A stretch of DNA of 32,909 nucleotides, taken from contig JALNWR010000001.1 in the NCBI GenBank assembly GCA_023230795.1, forward strand, positions 1-32,909, in the 5' to 3' direction. This document shows positions 24,821-32,909 of this stretch, one piece after another; the first letter of the stretch is position 1, and the number at the start of each line of letters is the position of its first letter. The DNA comes from Candidatus Cloacimonadota bacterium. Its GTDB lineage: Bacteria; Cloacimonadota; Cloacimonadia; Cloacimonadales; Cloacimonadaceae. Below the pieces are notes generated by a model that was not told where the DNA came from, did no database searches, and saw only the letters and a program-made list of their open reading frames with translations. Position numbers and translations under genes: made by a program.

Positions 24821-25537
24821 GTGAAACAGAACAAACTGGTAGCAATCCGAAATGTACTGGAAGCCGATGCCTGCATCCGCTTCCTGCTTAACAGACCGAA
24901 GATGGAGATGGTGGGACTGGGCATGCTGTATGGCTGTCCCGGACTCGGCAAGAGCACCTATGCGCAAAGGATGGCGTTTCAGCGAGGCTACATTTACCTG
25001 CGGCTGGAATCCACCACTACCCCCAAAGCCTTTATGATGGCATTGTTAACCGCACTATACACAAAGTTCAGGATGGGTCCGGTTATTCCCTGCGGCACTG
25101 CCAATAATCTACTCAAGCTTATCCTGCGTACCCTGGAAGATCATAAGGACACGGTAATCGTAATTGATGAGATCGATTACGCCTTTGGGCATGAGAAACT
25201 CTTAGGTGCGATCCGGGACATCGTTGACGAGACTTTGACGGTGATCATCCTGGTGGGAATGCAGAATGCCAGGGATAGGCTCTCACAGGTCAATGCCCAC
25301 TACTTTGACCGATGCAATTACTTTTATGAGTTCCAATATATATCCAGACAGGATATCGCCATGGTAGCTCGGGAAGTAATGGATGTGGAAGTCACAGAAG
25401 AGGTTATCGAGAAGATCGATTTCAATAACGGTGGCAACATGCGTAAAGCCATGAAGGTGATGTACATCATCGAGACAGAGCAAATGAAGCAACCCGATAT
25501 CGAAATATCCGCAATTGATTTGAGTACAGCCTTATGA
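24821..25537 (+). CDS. MuB-like AAA+ ATPase, transposition target selector
   Basis: A 238-residue ATPase with Walker A GCPGLGKS (38-45) and Walker B VIVIDEID (Asp116), matching the MuB/TniB-like group. In Mu, MuB binds target DNA, activates MuA and gives target immunity. It is shorter than Mu MuB (312 residues) and lacks its N-terminal HTH. The start is GTG after AAAGGAGGAGAACC, 12 bases after the transposase stop. Its end overlaps the next gene as ATGA. Confidence 0.88.
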   Translation: MKQNKLVAIRNVLEADACIRFLLNRPKMEMVGLGMLYGCPGLGKSTYAQRMAFQRGYIYLRLESTTTPKAFMMALLTALYTKFRMGPVIPCGTANNLLKLILRTLEDHKDTVIVIDEIDYAFGHEKLLGAIRDIVDETLTVIILVGMQNARDRLSQVNAHYFDRCNYFYEFQYISRQDIAMVAREVMDVEVTEEVIEKIDFNNGGNMRKAMKVMYIIETEQMKQPDIEISAIDLSTAL

Positions 25538-26226
25538 GCCCAAGTGAACTGATCCGGAACTTCGTCAATCTGTATAATCATCCCTTTACAGCAGAATTGG
25601 CAGCGGAGATGACAGCTCAAGAAATCAGCTTGGTGCTGCCGATCTTGGAGCAACTCCATAGTGATCAGACTATCAAGCTGATCTCCCCAGAGGACGGCAT
25701 CTATGTGCGTAACAACCGCTATAATCCAGTAGTAGGGTATAACAAAAAAGGGGACTGGAGATTCGATCAGGTTGCAGCAAGTGCTCTCCTTGATCTGATC
25801 GATCAGGGTCAGTTCAAGTCGATCCGAGCCATCGCAAATGCCTTTGGTCGGAGTCGCCAGTGGGTATTCGTTTATATGGAAGCGATGGCATCAATCGGCA
25901 TAATTAGTATGTCGGGAAACACTTATAAACTGAGATCGAGAGCCAATCTACAAGACCTCGGAATGAGTGTAGAGTCGGGTATTCTATCCAGAATGCGAAA
26001 CACTCAAAGTGAATTACAGAAACGCATTGTAGAGGAAAGGAAAGAGAAAAGACGGCAGATCCGTAACCAAAAGAAAGCTGAACAGGAAACCCGGGAGATG
26101 GAGTTTCAACAAGAGAAAGCAAAGAAAGAAGCGTTCATCCAAGCCTGGAACGATTATCTGAAGTCTGGTTGGATCAGTGACCATGACTTTCAAGCATACT
26201 TAAGAAGCCGTAACAATAACCAATAG
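25534..26226 (+). CDS. Phage early-region protein with two predicted winged helices and a coiled coil
   Basis: Not recognised. In 230 residues, two HTH-like parts are visible: about 5-65 (ending in an EDGIYVRNNRY wing) and about 75-135 (SIRAIANAFGRSRQWVFVYMEAMASIG). They are followed by a highly charged coiled coil (about 160-205, rich in Arg, Lys, Glu and Gln). Its ATG overlaps the MuB-like gene stop, so its product is likely made with MuB, perhaps as a DNA-binding accessory or a fused-off target-binding module. That role is inference from position only. Confidence 0.75.
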   Translation: MSPSELIRNFVNLYNHPFTAELAAEMTAQEISLVLPILEQLHSDQTIKLISPEDGIYVRNNRYNPVVGYNKKGDWRFDQVAASALLDLIDQGQFKSIRAIANAFGRSRQWVFVYMEAMASIGIISMSGNTYKLRSRANLQDLGMSVESGILSRMRNTQSELQKRIVEERKEKRRQIRNQKKAEQETREMEFQQEKAKKEAFIQAWNDYLKSGWISDHDFQAYLRSRNNNQ

Positions 26227-26245
26227 CTGATTTAGGAGACATTCT

Positions 26246-26746
26246 ATGGAACAGGAACTACGGGAACGACAACTACGGCAACAAATCCATGCCCTCCGGG
26301 TCAAGAAGTTCCACTGGCCCCCGGATGGATTCAAGTTCATCATGAATGGTCTTGGTTTTGGTGAATCGCTCTCGGTACTGCCGGAAGAGCGTCTCCTTGA
26401 GCTGAAGTCAATCATGATCAGTTATCGGAAGCATGGGCGTCCCTATGAATTCACCTACGATAAGCAGGGCAAATACATGTTCTCACTCATGAAACAAGCC
26501 GCTTGGACTGATCCCGATCTCAGGGCATTCATGATCATTCATTACAAAAAGAGCCACTGGAATCTACTCAGCAAACCGGAACGCAGAGCTATTATCGCCA
26601 TGCTTCAGAACTATATCAAGAAGCAGGCATCACAACACGAAAATGATAATTTAACAGATAGAACAGAAAATCATCCTAAGGAGAACTCTAATGGAAAATC
26701 AAACCACACCCAAAGCGAAAACGACAGCAGAACGCACCAAGATTGA
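26246..26746 (+). CDS. GemA/gp16-like phage regulatory protein
   Basis: A 166-residue protein. The N-terminal half (RQLRQQIHALRVKKFHWPPD, then SVLPEERLLELKSIM) and the second half (KQGKYMFSLMKQA, then LLSKPERRAIIAMLQNYIKKQ) follow the two-part pattern of the Mu gp16/GemA family (DUF1018). I judge this by eye, so the family call is moderate. The last 40 residues are polar and disordered. The ATG follows TTAGGAGACATTCT. Its 3' end overlaps the next gene by 56 bases. Confidence 0.6.
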   Translation: MEQELRERQLRQQIHALRVKKFHWPPDGFKFIMNGLGFGESLSVLPEERLLELKSIMISYRKHGRPYEFTYDKQGKYMFSLMKQAAWTDPDLRAFMIIHYKKSHWNLLSKPERRAIIAMLQNYIKKQASQHENDNLTDRTENHPKENSNGKSNHTQSENDSRTHQD

Positions 26747-27314
26747 CGCACAAGGTCGAGCCATCCCGGTCTCTGTAATCAAATCCGAGATGCTCAAACA
26801 GGATAGCGTAGTTAATAACACCCTTGATCGGGTAATCCGGCTTCAGAAGCGCATAATATCCGACAAGATCAAACTCTATGCCGAGATCGAAGGCTATCTT
26901 GAGTTTGTAGCCAAGAAGAGCGGTTTGGCATGGAAAGGTAATGCTGGGTTCACCAGCTTCGATGGTAAGTACAAGATCGAAATCCGCTTCAAAGAACGCA
27001 TTGAATTCGGACTGGAGTTGCAGCTTGCTAAGCAGAAGATCGATGAGTGCATCAAAGCCTGGACAACAGACTCCAACGTTAATCTACGTGCGATCATTAA
27101 CGAAGCCTTCCAAGTCGACAAGAAAGGCCAGATTGCTAAGTTCCGTATTCTTGCCCTGCGTAAGTACAACATCAAAGACCCGATCTGGAAAGAAGCGATG
27201 GAACTGATCGATAAAGCCATCATGGTAGTCTCGACTAAACAGTATGTGTCTTTCTACGCAAGAGATGAACATGGCGAATACAAGATGATCGTCCTCAACT
27301 TCACCGCACTCTAA
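26691..27314 (+). CDS. DUF3164 protein of Mu-like phages
   Basis: A 207-residue protein with the DUF3164 pattern: DAQGRAIPVSVI near the N-terminus, a helical middle, GFTSFDGKYKIEIRFKERIEF, then KQKIDECIKAW, INEAFQVDKKGQIAKFRILALRKYNI and a C-terminal KQYVSFYARD. The family is common in early regions of Mu-like phages; its function is not established. The ATG follows AAGGAGAACTCTA, inside the end of the preceding gene. About 60 bases follow before the next gene. Confidence 0.85.
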   Translation: MENQTTPKAKTTAERTKIDAQGRAIPVSVIKSEMLKQDSVVNNTLDRVIRLQKRIISDKIKLYAEIEGYLEFVAKKSGLAWKGNAGFTSFDGKYKIEIRFKERIEFGLELQLAKQKIDECIKAWTTDSNVNLRAIINEAFQVDKKGQIAKFRILALRKYNIKDPIWKEAMELIDKAIMVVSTKQYVSFYARDEHGEYKMIVLNFTAL

Positions 27315-27374
27315 ACTAAGAAAGAGTGGTAGCGTCATACAAACCGATTTGATAGAAATACAGGAGAATGATTA

Positions 27375-27626
27375 ATGGCACCTATGAATACCAATACAGC
27401 AGAGGTAATAGAAACGATGAGTATCTTTAATGACGACCGCAACTACCGCACGGATGAGATAGCAGATATCCTCCGGGTTGACCGTTCCAGTGTTTACCGC
27501 TGGATACGGGTCATTGGCGACCCTCTGCCTGCCTTCCGCACCAAAGAGAACGGACAGTTACGCTGTGCCGGGAAAGACTTAAACGAATACCTGCTCAAGC
27601 ATAAGGTTCGCCCGGAATATGAGTAA
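27375..27626 (+). CDS. Small excisionase/MerR-like HTH protein
   Basis: An 83-residue protein with a single HTH (about 24-48, YRTDEIADILRVDRSSVYRWI) and a short wing-like tail (FRTKENGQLRCAGKDLNEYLLKH). It is probably a regulator or DNA-packaging helper. The start follows CAGGAGAATGATTA, and its end overlaps the small terminase gene start by 8 bases. Confidence 0.75.
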   Translation: MAPMNTNTAEVIETMSIFNDDRNYRTDEIADILRVDRSSVYRWIRVIGDPLPAFRTKENGQLRCAGKDLNEYLLKHKVRPEYE

Positions 27627-28068
27627 TGCAATAGAGTTCCGTATCAAGCGGGGCAACTGCAAAGATGCTTATCTGAATGGTAAGACCGATCCACTCGAGC
27701 TGGCGGTGATCTTCGGTGTTTCCGATATCACCGTCCGCAAGTGGATCAAGAGTGGTAAGTGGGATGAGCTATTCAAGGAAGAGCGGAAGCTTGACCATGA
27801 GATCAGCTTAGCCCGTAAGAAGGCACTCATCCAAGCATTACGTGAGTATGCTAAGAATCCTGCAGACACAGCATTACAGAGCCTCGTAAGCTTAATCAAA
27901 CAGAACCAGAAAGATAGTGAACCTGCCAAGGAGCTGAACGACTATATCGTGCGCTTCCTGGATCAGGTTACCGACTTTATGATCGAGAAAGGGCATGAGA
28001 CTATGCTCAAACAGTTCCAGGGTATAGTTCTTGACCTTGCCGAGTACTTAAGAGTTAGAAATGGATAA
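27619..28068 (+). CDS. Probable terminase small subunit
   Basis: A 149-residue protein with an N-terminal HTH typical of phage small terminases (about 28-50, LAVIFGVSDITVRKWIKSGKW, followed by DELFKEERKLD) and an all-helical oligomerisation part. It lies directly before the large terminase gene, which supports the call. It would recognise phage DNA for packaging. Confidence 0.75.
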   Translation: MSNAIEFRIKRGNCKDAYLNGKTDPLELAVIFGVSDITVRKWIKSGKWDELFKEERKLDHEISLARKKALIQALREYAKNPADTALQSLVSLIKQNQKDSEPAKELNDYIVRFLDQVTDFMIEKGHETMLKQFQGIVLDLAEYLRVRNG

Positions 28069-28192
28069 TTATACAGCCACGGACATGGTTGCCTCCAAAC
28101 AAGCCTACCCTCCAACCCAAACCTGCCAAGCGGAGCCGTCGCCTCCGGCTCCGCACTTTCATGGTTACCCTCCAAGTCCCGGTTATGTCTAA
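28061..28192 (+). CDS. Possible proline-rich mini-gene between terminase subunits
   Basis: A 43-codon frame starts at an ATG overlapping the small terminase stop (AATGGATAA), and its TAA overlaps the large terminase ATG at 28185 (ATGTCTAA). The peptide is rich in Pro and Tyr (YPPTQ, PSPPAP, YPPSPGYV) with no known domain. Both ends form coupling overlaps, and the large terminase otherwise has no ribosome binding site, so it may act as a leader that delivers ribosomes. A hairpin CGGAGCC/GGCTCCG lies inside. Translation is not proven. Confidence 0.3.
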   Translation: MDNYTATDMVASKQAYPPTQTCQAEPSPPAPHFHGYPPSPGYV

Positions 28193-29738
28193 GAAGTTCA
28201 TTCAGCGACATAACAAGGCATTGGCGGAGATCGCTTCAAAAACGATCTCCGTCTTGCCTTTTATATACGATAATCCTGAAGCCAAGACTGAGAGGATAAG
28301 ACGAACCACAGCCGAGGGTTGGGATGCCTTCTCGTTCTTCTGTCATACCTATTTCCCGCATATCTTCCTACTACCATTTTGCCCAGCACATGAGACTATG
28401 TTCGATGTGACTGATAAGGGCTCAGGCATCATCGGAATCACAGGTTTTCGTGGGCTGGGCAAAACGGTACTAATGGGAGTGGTCTATCCCATCTGGAGGA
28501 TAATCCGAGGTGAACGCTACGTGATCCATACTGCTGCTGACGTAGATCTGGCACAGGAGCGCACAGCGTTTACTTTACATGAACTGCAGAACAATAAGCG
28601 ACTCACTATGGACTATCCTGAGCTGCAGCCGGTTGATGCCTTTGATCTGGACTTCTATCTCAAGAATAAAGCCAGGATCAGAGCCAGAAGTATCAAGCAG
28701 TCCCATAGAGGTACTATCAATCCCAAGACTGCCAAGCGGCCCGGACTGATCGTATGCGATGATATCGACAAAGAAGAGAACATGGGCAACCAGTCCATCG
28801 GCAAGAGACGCATGGAGAAGATCACCCAAGAGCTTGCCGGAGCTCTCTCACCGGAGGGCAATGGCAAGATCGTCTGGCTCGGTAACCTGGTACATCCCAA
28901 TTACTCCATCTGCCAGTTTCAGGAGCTCATATTAGGCGAAATGCGAGCAGATAATCCAGAATTAGACGTTACCTACCAGATTGTATTAAAGACGCACCAA
29001 AAGGCGATATTGCGCTTCTCTCTTGAAGATATGCAGGGCAAGTCCATCTGGGAGGAGCAATACCCTACTGCCACTCTGCCAAACCTGCGAGCCAAGTTTG
29101 GGCATACCGGTTATCAGAGGGAGATGCTCGGACAGTCGGTAATCGAAGGTAACATCTTCAAGAACCACTGGTTCACCAAGTATAGAACACTACCTGAACC
29201 ATCCCAGATGAAGCGTGTCTGGCTCTATGCCGATCCTGCTTGGGGAGAGAAGGGCTGCTATAAAGCTGTTATCTCTATTGGCTATGATGGTAACAGATTC
29301 TACGTGCTTCATGTCTGGATACGTCAGACTGAGAATACCAAGTTCTTCAGATACTATTATGATGCCTATCAGGAGTTAGATAGAATCTACCGAGTCAAAG
29401 CCAGAGCTGCCTGTGAAACCACCTACGGACAAGCTCGCATCCTTGCTGACTTCGACAGGTGGGCTACTGATAACCATCTGCCACCGATATCTCACAGAAT
29501 CAAGCGGATCGATAACAAGGACAACAAGAACCTGCGTATAGAACGCACTGAAACCATCATCGAAACTGCCAAGATTCTGTTTCCGGAGGGACAGGACACA
29601 CCAACTCTCATAAGTCAGTTCCTCACCTATCCTGATGGCTATATCGATGGCTGTGATGCCTTGGCTGGATGTCTGGAGCGTTTCTCTGAATATGATATAG
29701 GCAGGAACAGAGTGAAAGTCCGGAGATTCTCCTTCTAA
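28185..29738 (+). CDS. Terminase large subunit (Mu gp28-like)
   Basis: Packaging motor and headful nuclease. From the ATG at 28185 it has 517 residues: Walker A GFRGLGKT (87-94), Walker B LIVCDDID (Asp192, 193) and an RNase H-type nuclease domain with YADPAWG (Asp350) and YIDGCDALAG (Asp488, Asp491). The start is uncertain: ATG 28161 and TTG 28089 are in frame upstream, and none has a clear ribosome binding site. I prefer 28185 for its natural N-terminus and its overlap with the mini-gene stop. The stop overlaps the next start (TAATG). Confidence 0.9.
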   Translation: MSKKFIQRHNKALAEIASKTISVLPFIYDNPEAKTERIRRTTAEGWDAFSFFCHTYFPHIFLLPFCPAHETMFDVTDKGSGIIGITGFRGLGKTVLMGVVYPIWRIIRGERYVIHTAADVDLAQERTAFTLHELQNNKRLTMDYPELQPVDAFDLDFYLKNKARIRARSIKQSHRGTINPKTAKRPGLIVCDDIDKEENMGNQSIGKRRMEKITQELAGALSPEGNGKIVWLGNLVHPNYSICQFQELILGEMRADNPELDVTYQIVLKTHQKAILRFSLEDMQGKSIWEEQYPTATLPNLRAKFGHTGYQREMLGQSVIEGNIFKNHWFTKYRTLPEPSQMKRVWLYADPAWGEKGCYKAVISIGYDGNRFYVLHVWIRQTENTKFFRYYYDAYQELDRIYRVKARAACETTYGQARILADFDRWATDNHLPPISHRIKRIDNKDNKNLRIERTETIIETAKILFPEGQDTPTLISQFLTYPDGYIDGCDALAGCLERFSEYDIGRNRVKVRRFSF

Positions 29739-30613
29739 TGAACTACTATGATCAGCTAATGCTGGAGTACTACCGGGTCCTGAATAATTCTTGGAAAACT
29801 GAGATCAGAGATGCAACCCGGCTTGCCATCCAGATGCTAAGTGACATGCCGAGAGCCGAGAAGATCAACAAGGACTCCATAGATAAGCTTATGGGCATCA
29901 TTAATACCCAGTTGGGAGATGACTTCGCAGCACTGGTCAATGAGCCCACCAAAGCGTTAATAGACCGCTGTGTGCGGTTTGGACTCAAGGACACCCAAGT
30001 ACAAGCTCCAACCAAGACCAGCATCGGGCTCTGGGGCATTGAAGACCAGCATCTCTCATCCACCATTCAGAAGCAGCAGTTGTTCTGGATCGGGAATCAC
30101 TTTGAAGCTGATGTCAGGCAGAACTTCGCAGACACCCTCTCCAAGGCAATAGAGCAGGGCTATACCAAGGAGATGCTTGCCGATACCCTCAAAGACCAGT
30201 TCAATGATCTCGCCAACCGCTCATCACACTACTGGCAAGGACTGGCAGAGCATACAGCCCTGAGAATACGAGAGTTCGGAAGGTTACAGGGTTACAAGAA
30301 AGCCAAAGCCAGATATTACAAGCTCGTAGTGATCCTGGATGATCGCACTAGTGACATATGCCGGGCATTGGCTGCCCAAGATAGGGTCTATCCGCTAAAC
30401 GATGCAATCGAAGTAATGGACAATCTCATGGCTCTGAATACGAAATCAAACAGCCTGGATGATGCCCGGGATTACATCAAAGCTCTGGCACCTTGGATCA
30501 AAGACGATCAGATCGAATATGACTCGGAGATGAACCCGGTAGGTGTCTCCGGAGCGCATACTCCGTTTCCGCCGTTTCATTGGAAGTGCAGGACGACAAG
30601 CTCTATTCTGTAA
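29738..30613 (+). CDS. MuF-type (SPP1 gp7-like) phage head morphogenesis protein
   Basis: A 291-residue protein with the C-terminal signature of the MuF/gp7 minor head family: LDDRTSDICRALAAQDRVYPL and a final FPPFHWKCRTTSSIL, which carries the typical HxxC motif. In tailed phages this protein sits at the portal inside the head. It starts in the terminase stop (TAATG), whereas in Mu the portal gene would stand between the two. The gene looks complete at both ends and is the last phage gene in the window. Confidence 0.85.
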   Translation: MNYYDQLMLEYYRVLNNSWKTEIRDATRLAIQMLSDMPRAEKINKDSIDKLMGIINTQLGDDFAALVNEPTKALIDRCVRFGLKDTQVQAPTKTSIGLWGIEDQHLSSTIQKQQLFWIGNHFEADVRQNFADTLSKAIEQGYTKEMLADTLKDQFNDLANRSSHYWQGLAEHTALRIREFGRLQGYKKAKARYYKLVVILDDRTSDICRALAAQDRVYPLNDAIEVMDNLMALNTKSNSLDDARDYIKALAPWIKDDQIEYDSEMNPVGVSGAHTPFPPFHWKCRTTSSIL

Positions 30614-30618
30614 AAGAA

Positions 30619-30649
30619 ATTGAGCCCGATTTATCAGATCGGGCTCAAT
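30619..30649 (-). terminator. Strong hairpin terminator downstream of the surface-protein gene
   Basis: A perfect 12-bp stem ATTGAGCCCGAT/ATCGGGCTCAAT with a 7-base loop. On the minus strand it is followed by TTCTTTTAC, so it ends transcription of the gene at 30665. It starts 6 bases after the MuF gene stop and could also act on rightward phage transcripts, though only A-rich sequence follows on that side. Confidence 0.75.
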
Positions 30650-30664
30650 ATGGCAATGTGATCC

Positions 30665-32909
30665 CTATTTCATTAGCATTATCTTCCTGGTTGGTATGGC
30701 TCCGGATGCTTGCATTTTCACGAAGTATATTCCAGAGCTTACGTCACGCTGGTGCTTGTCTTTGCCATCCCACACTACTTTGTGGAATCCACGTAGCATT
30801 TCAGAATCGCATAGATCTTTTACCTTTTGGCCTTTCACGTTGTAAATGCCAACCTTAACCAAGCCATCCTTAGGTATGCTGAACGCGATCGTCGTGCTGG
30901 GATTGAAGGGATTTGGGTAGTTTGAACTGATGAGGGCTTTATTGGGAATCGGAATCATATCTTCTTCAGTTCCATTCAGCAATTCATCAAGCAGATCCCA
31001 GTGCTCCTGGTGTTTTGCTTTGAACACATTCCTATCGGGATAGATGTATTGAGTGTATTTGGTGCTGATGGGCTTCTTATTTTCGCTCATGGCAGCCAAT
31101 TGCAGCACAATCTCCAGATTCATCACAGCGTGGAGAGAATCAACGGGACTTTCTGCATTAAGGATTCTCAGCTCAAGCAAGTCAATAGCTGTTTGAAAGG
31201 CTTCGGCTTGCAGACAGTTTTTAATCAGATAATCCTGCAAGTACTTGGTAAGAATGGGATTATCAGTATCGTATTGAGCAATCTTGGCCAATAAGTAGGA
31301 TTCTGTTCCGGTGAGTGTAACGCCAGCTTGATCAGCAGTACGGTAATAGGCATCAAGGGCGTCATACAACAATTCAGCTTCGCTGATCTCATTCTCATTC
31401 AGAATCGTTTTATACGTATCATTGGCGGTCAGGTAATTCCCGGCTAGTTCCGCACTCATAGCCTGAGCCATCCTTTCGTTATTTTCCAAGTAAACGTTTG
31501 GCGAAGGATCGTAATAATTGCAGTAGGCGTAATCTGAAGGTGTGCCAGGACTGCTTATTTTTGCAACACTGTCCTCAAACCAATTGTAACTGGCATTAAT
31601 GGGACTTTTAAATAGACCACCAACGTCCCAGTTTGCATCGAAATGAAAATCCAAACTTAGATTGAAGGGACCAGGATTCTTATGGTAGAAATCATTATGG
31701 CCTCCATACAGCTGGACTCGGGCTGTGTACGAAGACGTATCTTGGAACTTCAGATTTTCATATTCTGCCTGATACAGGTTTTTAGCTGCATTTCCCATAT
31801 TCAATATCGAGCCGGCATGATTCAGGATTCCTGTATCTGTGTAGAATTTGTTATAGGCAACCCGTTGGTTTGAACCTCTGCTTTCAATCCCAATATCTCC
31901 CAAACTGAAGGTAGAATCGAAGATTCCTCCAGATTGGGCAGTTGATAGCTCTGTGCGGATACCAATATCGCAACTTGTAAAATCGCATTCCACAACCTTG
32001 GGAGAGGTCACTTCAAAATACGCCCCCAAGTCATTCTTAAAGAAAGTACAGTTTCGGATTAAAGGCGAATACTGAAGTCCTATAAAATGCATCCCAGTGC
32101 TGTTCTTGTTGAAGTGGCAGTATCGAATGGTGTCTCCCAAGGCTGGGTTTGATCCATTCGCTAATCCTAACCACAGATCTTCGAATACTACACCATGTAA
32201 GAATAGGTTGGCATAGGGATTATCATAGTACAATCCAATATTATCTGTCCCTGCGCCATAAAAACCCTTGTTGTCGGTTGACGCGGTAATTCTGATACTT
32301 TGGCCTGGTAGTTTGTTTGCAATCGATAATCCAACTCCATTTGTTGGAACATTGAATAGGCAATCGGCAAGCAGCACTTGGGAACCTAGCACCTCATTAT
32401 AGTCAGCCCCAGAGATTGTAGTATTAGTCATAGTCACTATCCCGGCATTTGATATCCGCATTCCTTGCCAAGTTTCACCATCATCTGTTTTCTTAAGGAT
32501 AGTGTTGGTAGCTGTGATACCAGAATCATCCACCAGCAAAATAGAATTATCACCCCAATTACAGGTAGCATTGTTGAATACAATAGCGCTTCCGTCTTCC
32601 ACTATGATCGACACACTATCTGCGATCTCCACGGTACCGCTGATACTCAGAGTTGAGCCACCCTTCACCAATATGGTGGAATGAGCGAAAATCCTAGTTT
32701 CGGTTCCTGGATGAATGGTAACTACTGCACCTTGATCAATGGTGATCGAACCAGATAGATAAGCGATACTTTTCACATCTGCATCACCGGTAACGCTTGC
32801 TGGCAAACTGGAGCACATTTGAAGAAGTTTCCCATCTCCCGCACCCAGGCAAACATTGATATCCTGATCACCAGAAATATAAATATGTTCATCTGCAGAA
32901 TCATAGAGA
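30665..32909 (-). CDS. Secreted beta-helix protein with C-terminal sorting domain, 5' end off the right edge
   Basis: The frame is open through base 32909, so the N-terminus and signal peptide are outside; the Met at 32818 is internal. Of the 748 visible codons, the first 450 or so form right-handed beta-helix-like repeats (SGSITIDQGAVVTIHPGT, TISGTVEIADSV, YCHFNKNSTGMHF, DIGIESRGSN). A helical, TPR-like linker of about 180 residues follows (MAQAMSAELAGNYLTANDTY). The last 85 residues are a sorting domain: NYPNPFNPSTTIAF, KVGIYNVKGQKVKDL and KIMLMK. Such domains direct surface attachment or secretion in the type IX-like route. The ligand is unknown. Confidence 0.85.
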   Translation of the reverse strand, partial: LYDSADEHIYISGDQDINVCLGAGDGKLLQMCSSLPASVTGDADVKSIAYLSGSITIDQGAVVTIHPGTETRIFAHSTILVKGGSTLSISGTVEIADSVSIIVEDGSAIVFNNATCNWGDNSILLVDDSGITATNTILKKTDDGETWQGMRISNAGIVTMTNTTISGADYNEVLGSQVLLADCLFNVPTNGVGLSIANKLPGQSIRITASTDNKGFYGAGTDNIGLYYDNPYANLFLHGVVFEDLWLGLANGSNPALGDTIRYCHFNKNSTGMHFIGLQYSPLIRNCTFFKNDLGAYFEVTSPKVVECDFTSCDIGIRTELSTAQSGGIFDSTFSLGDIGIESRGSNQRVAYNKFYTDTGILNHAGSILNMGNAAKNLYQAEYENLKFQDTSSYTARVQLYGGHNDFYHKNPGPFNLSLDFHFDANWDVGGLFKSPINASYNWFEDSVAKISSPGTPSDYAYCNYYDPSPNVYLENNERMAQAMSAELAGNYLTANDTYKTILNENEISEAELLYDALDAYYRTADQAGVTLTGTESYLLAKIAQYDTDNPILTKYLQDYLIKNCLQAEAFQTAIDLLELRILNAESPVDSLHAVMNLEIVLQLAAMSENKKPISTKYTQYIYPDRNVFKAKHQEHWDLLDELLNGTEEDMIPIPNKALISSNYPNPFNPSTTIAFSIPKDGLVKVGIYNVKGQKVKDLCDSEMLRGFHKVVWDGKDKHQRDVSSGIYFVKMQASGAIPTRKIMLMK

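Larger units (their letters stand above)
20978..30613 (+). mobile_element. Mu-like transposable prophage, apparently truncated on the right
   Basis: The gene content is repressor, wHTH protein, MuA-like transposase, MuB-like ATPase, early-region genes, terminase subunits and a MuF-type head protein, in the Mu order. No portal, capsid, protease or tail gene follows: the phage genes end at 30613, and a host terminator starts at 30619. The left end is not fixed. It must lie between the hrcA promoter (20925) and the first repeated site (21008); I use the TGTAAAG at 20978 only as a candidate. No matching right-end site or target duplication was found. Confidence 0.75.

Noticed and set aside
30600..30665. 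Right end of the Mu-like element with a TGTGACA site or a 5-bp target duplication
   Set aside because: No copy of the motif is present, and the short matches found by eye (such as TTGAA against TTGAG) are no better than chance.

Overview
The window looks like a chromosomal contig from a Gram-negative, anaerobic, amino-acid-fermenting bacterium, most likely a member of Candidatus Cloacimonadota. The evidence is an adenosylcobalamin-dependent (class II) ribonucleotide reductase, a 3-keto-5-aminohexanoate cleavage enzyme of lysine fermentation with all expected metal ligands, an LPS Kdo transferase, and cell-surface proteins that end in an NYPNPFNP-type sorting domain. The taxon is inferred from these traits. 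No rRNA or ribosomal protein gene is present to fix it.

Layout. (1) 1-13563, minus strand: a nearly gapless run of 12 genes, in transcription order waaA, amrS-like radical SAM, a NusG-II-like membrane protein, a glycosyltransferase/Ppx-GppA fusion, DAHP synthase, miaB, yicC, a small membrane protein, rnr, murI, kce and nrdJ (which runs off the left edge). Most neighbours overlap by a few bases, which suggests one transcript with translational coupling. (2) 13570-13740: tRNA-Asp(GTC) with its own promoter and a terminator that sits only a few bases before waaA. (3) 13740-15144: a gene-poor stretch with remnants of secreted-protein genes (a lone C-terminal sorting domain and a stray signal peptide), then a small lipoprotein. 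(4) 15236-20925, minus strand: the heat-shock operon hrcA-grpE-dnaK-dnaJ-rsmE. Its promoter overlaps a CIRCE-like operator that differs symmetrically from the classical sequence.

(5) About 20978-30613: a Mu-like transposable prophage or a remnant of one. A LexA/CI-type S24 repressor faces left. A rightward series encodes a wHTH protein, a MuA-like DDE transposase, a MuB-like ATPase, several early-region proteins (a GemA/gp16-like protein, a DUF3164 protein, small HTH proteins), small and large terminase subunits and a MuF-type head protein. Portal, capsid, protease and tail genes are absent, and the phage genes stop within about 50 bp of a host gene. The left part carries a striking set of 11-13 bp sites (TGTCACACCGA and variants) in both orientations: two near the presumed left end and a dense cluster inside the wHTH gene. 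This resembles a MuA end-site plus internal-enhancer arrangement but uses one shared motif.

(6) 30619-32909, minus strand: a terminator and the C-terminal 748 codons of a secreted beta-helix protein with a sorting domain, continuing off the right edge.

The observations most worth following up are the repeated-site array and the split transposase of the Mu-like element, its abrupt right boundary, the glycosyltransferase/Ppx fusion, the altered CIRCE element, and kce sitting apart from any other lysine-fermentation gene.
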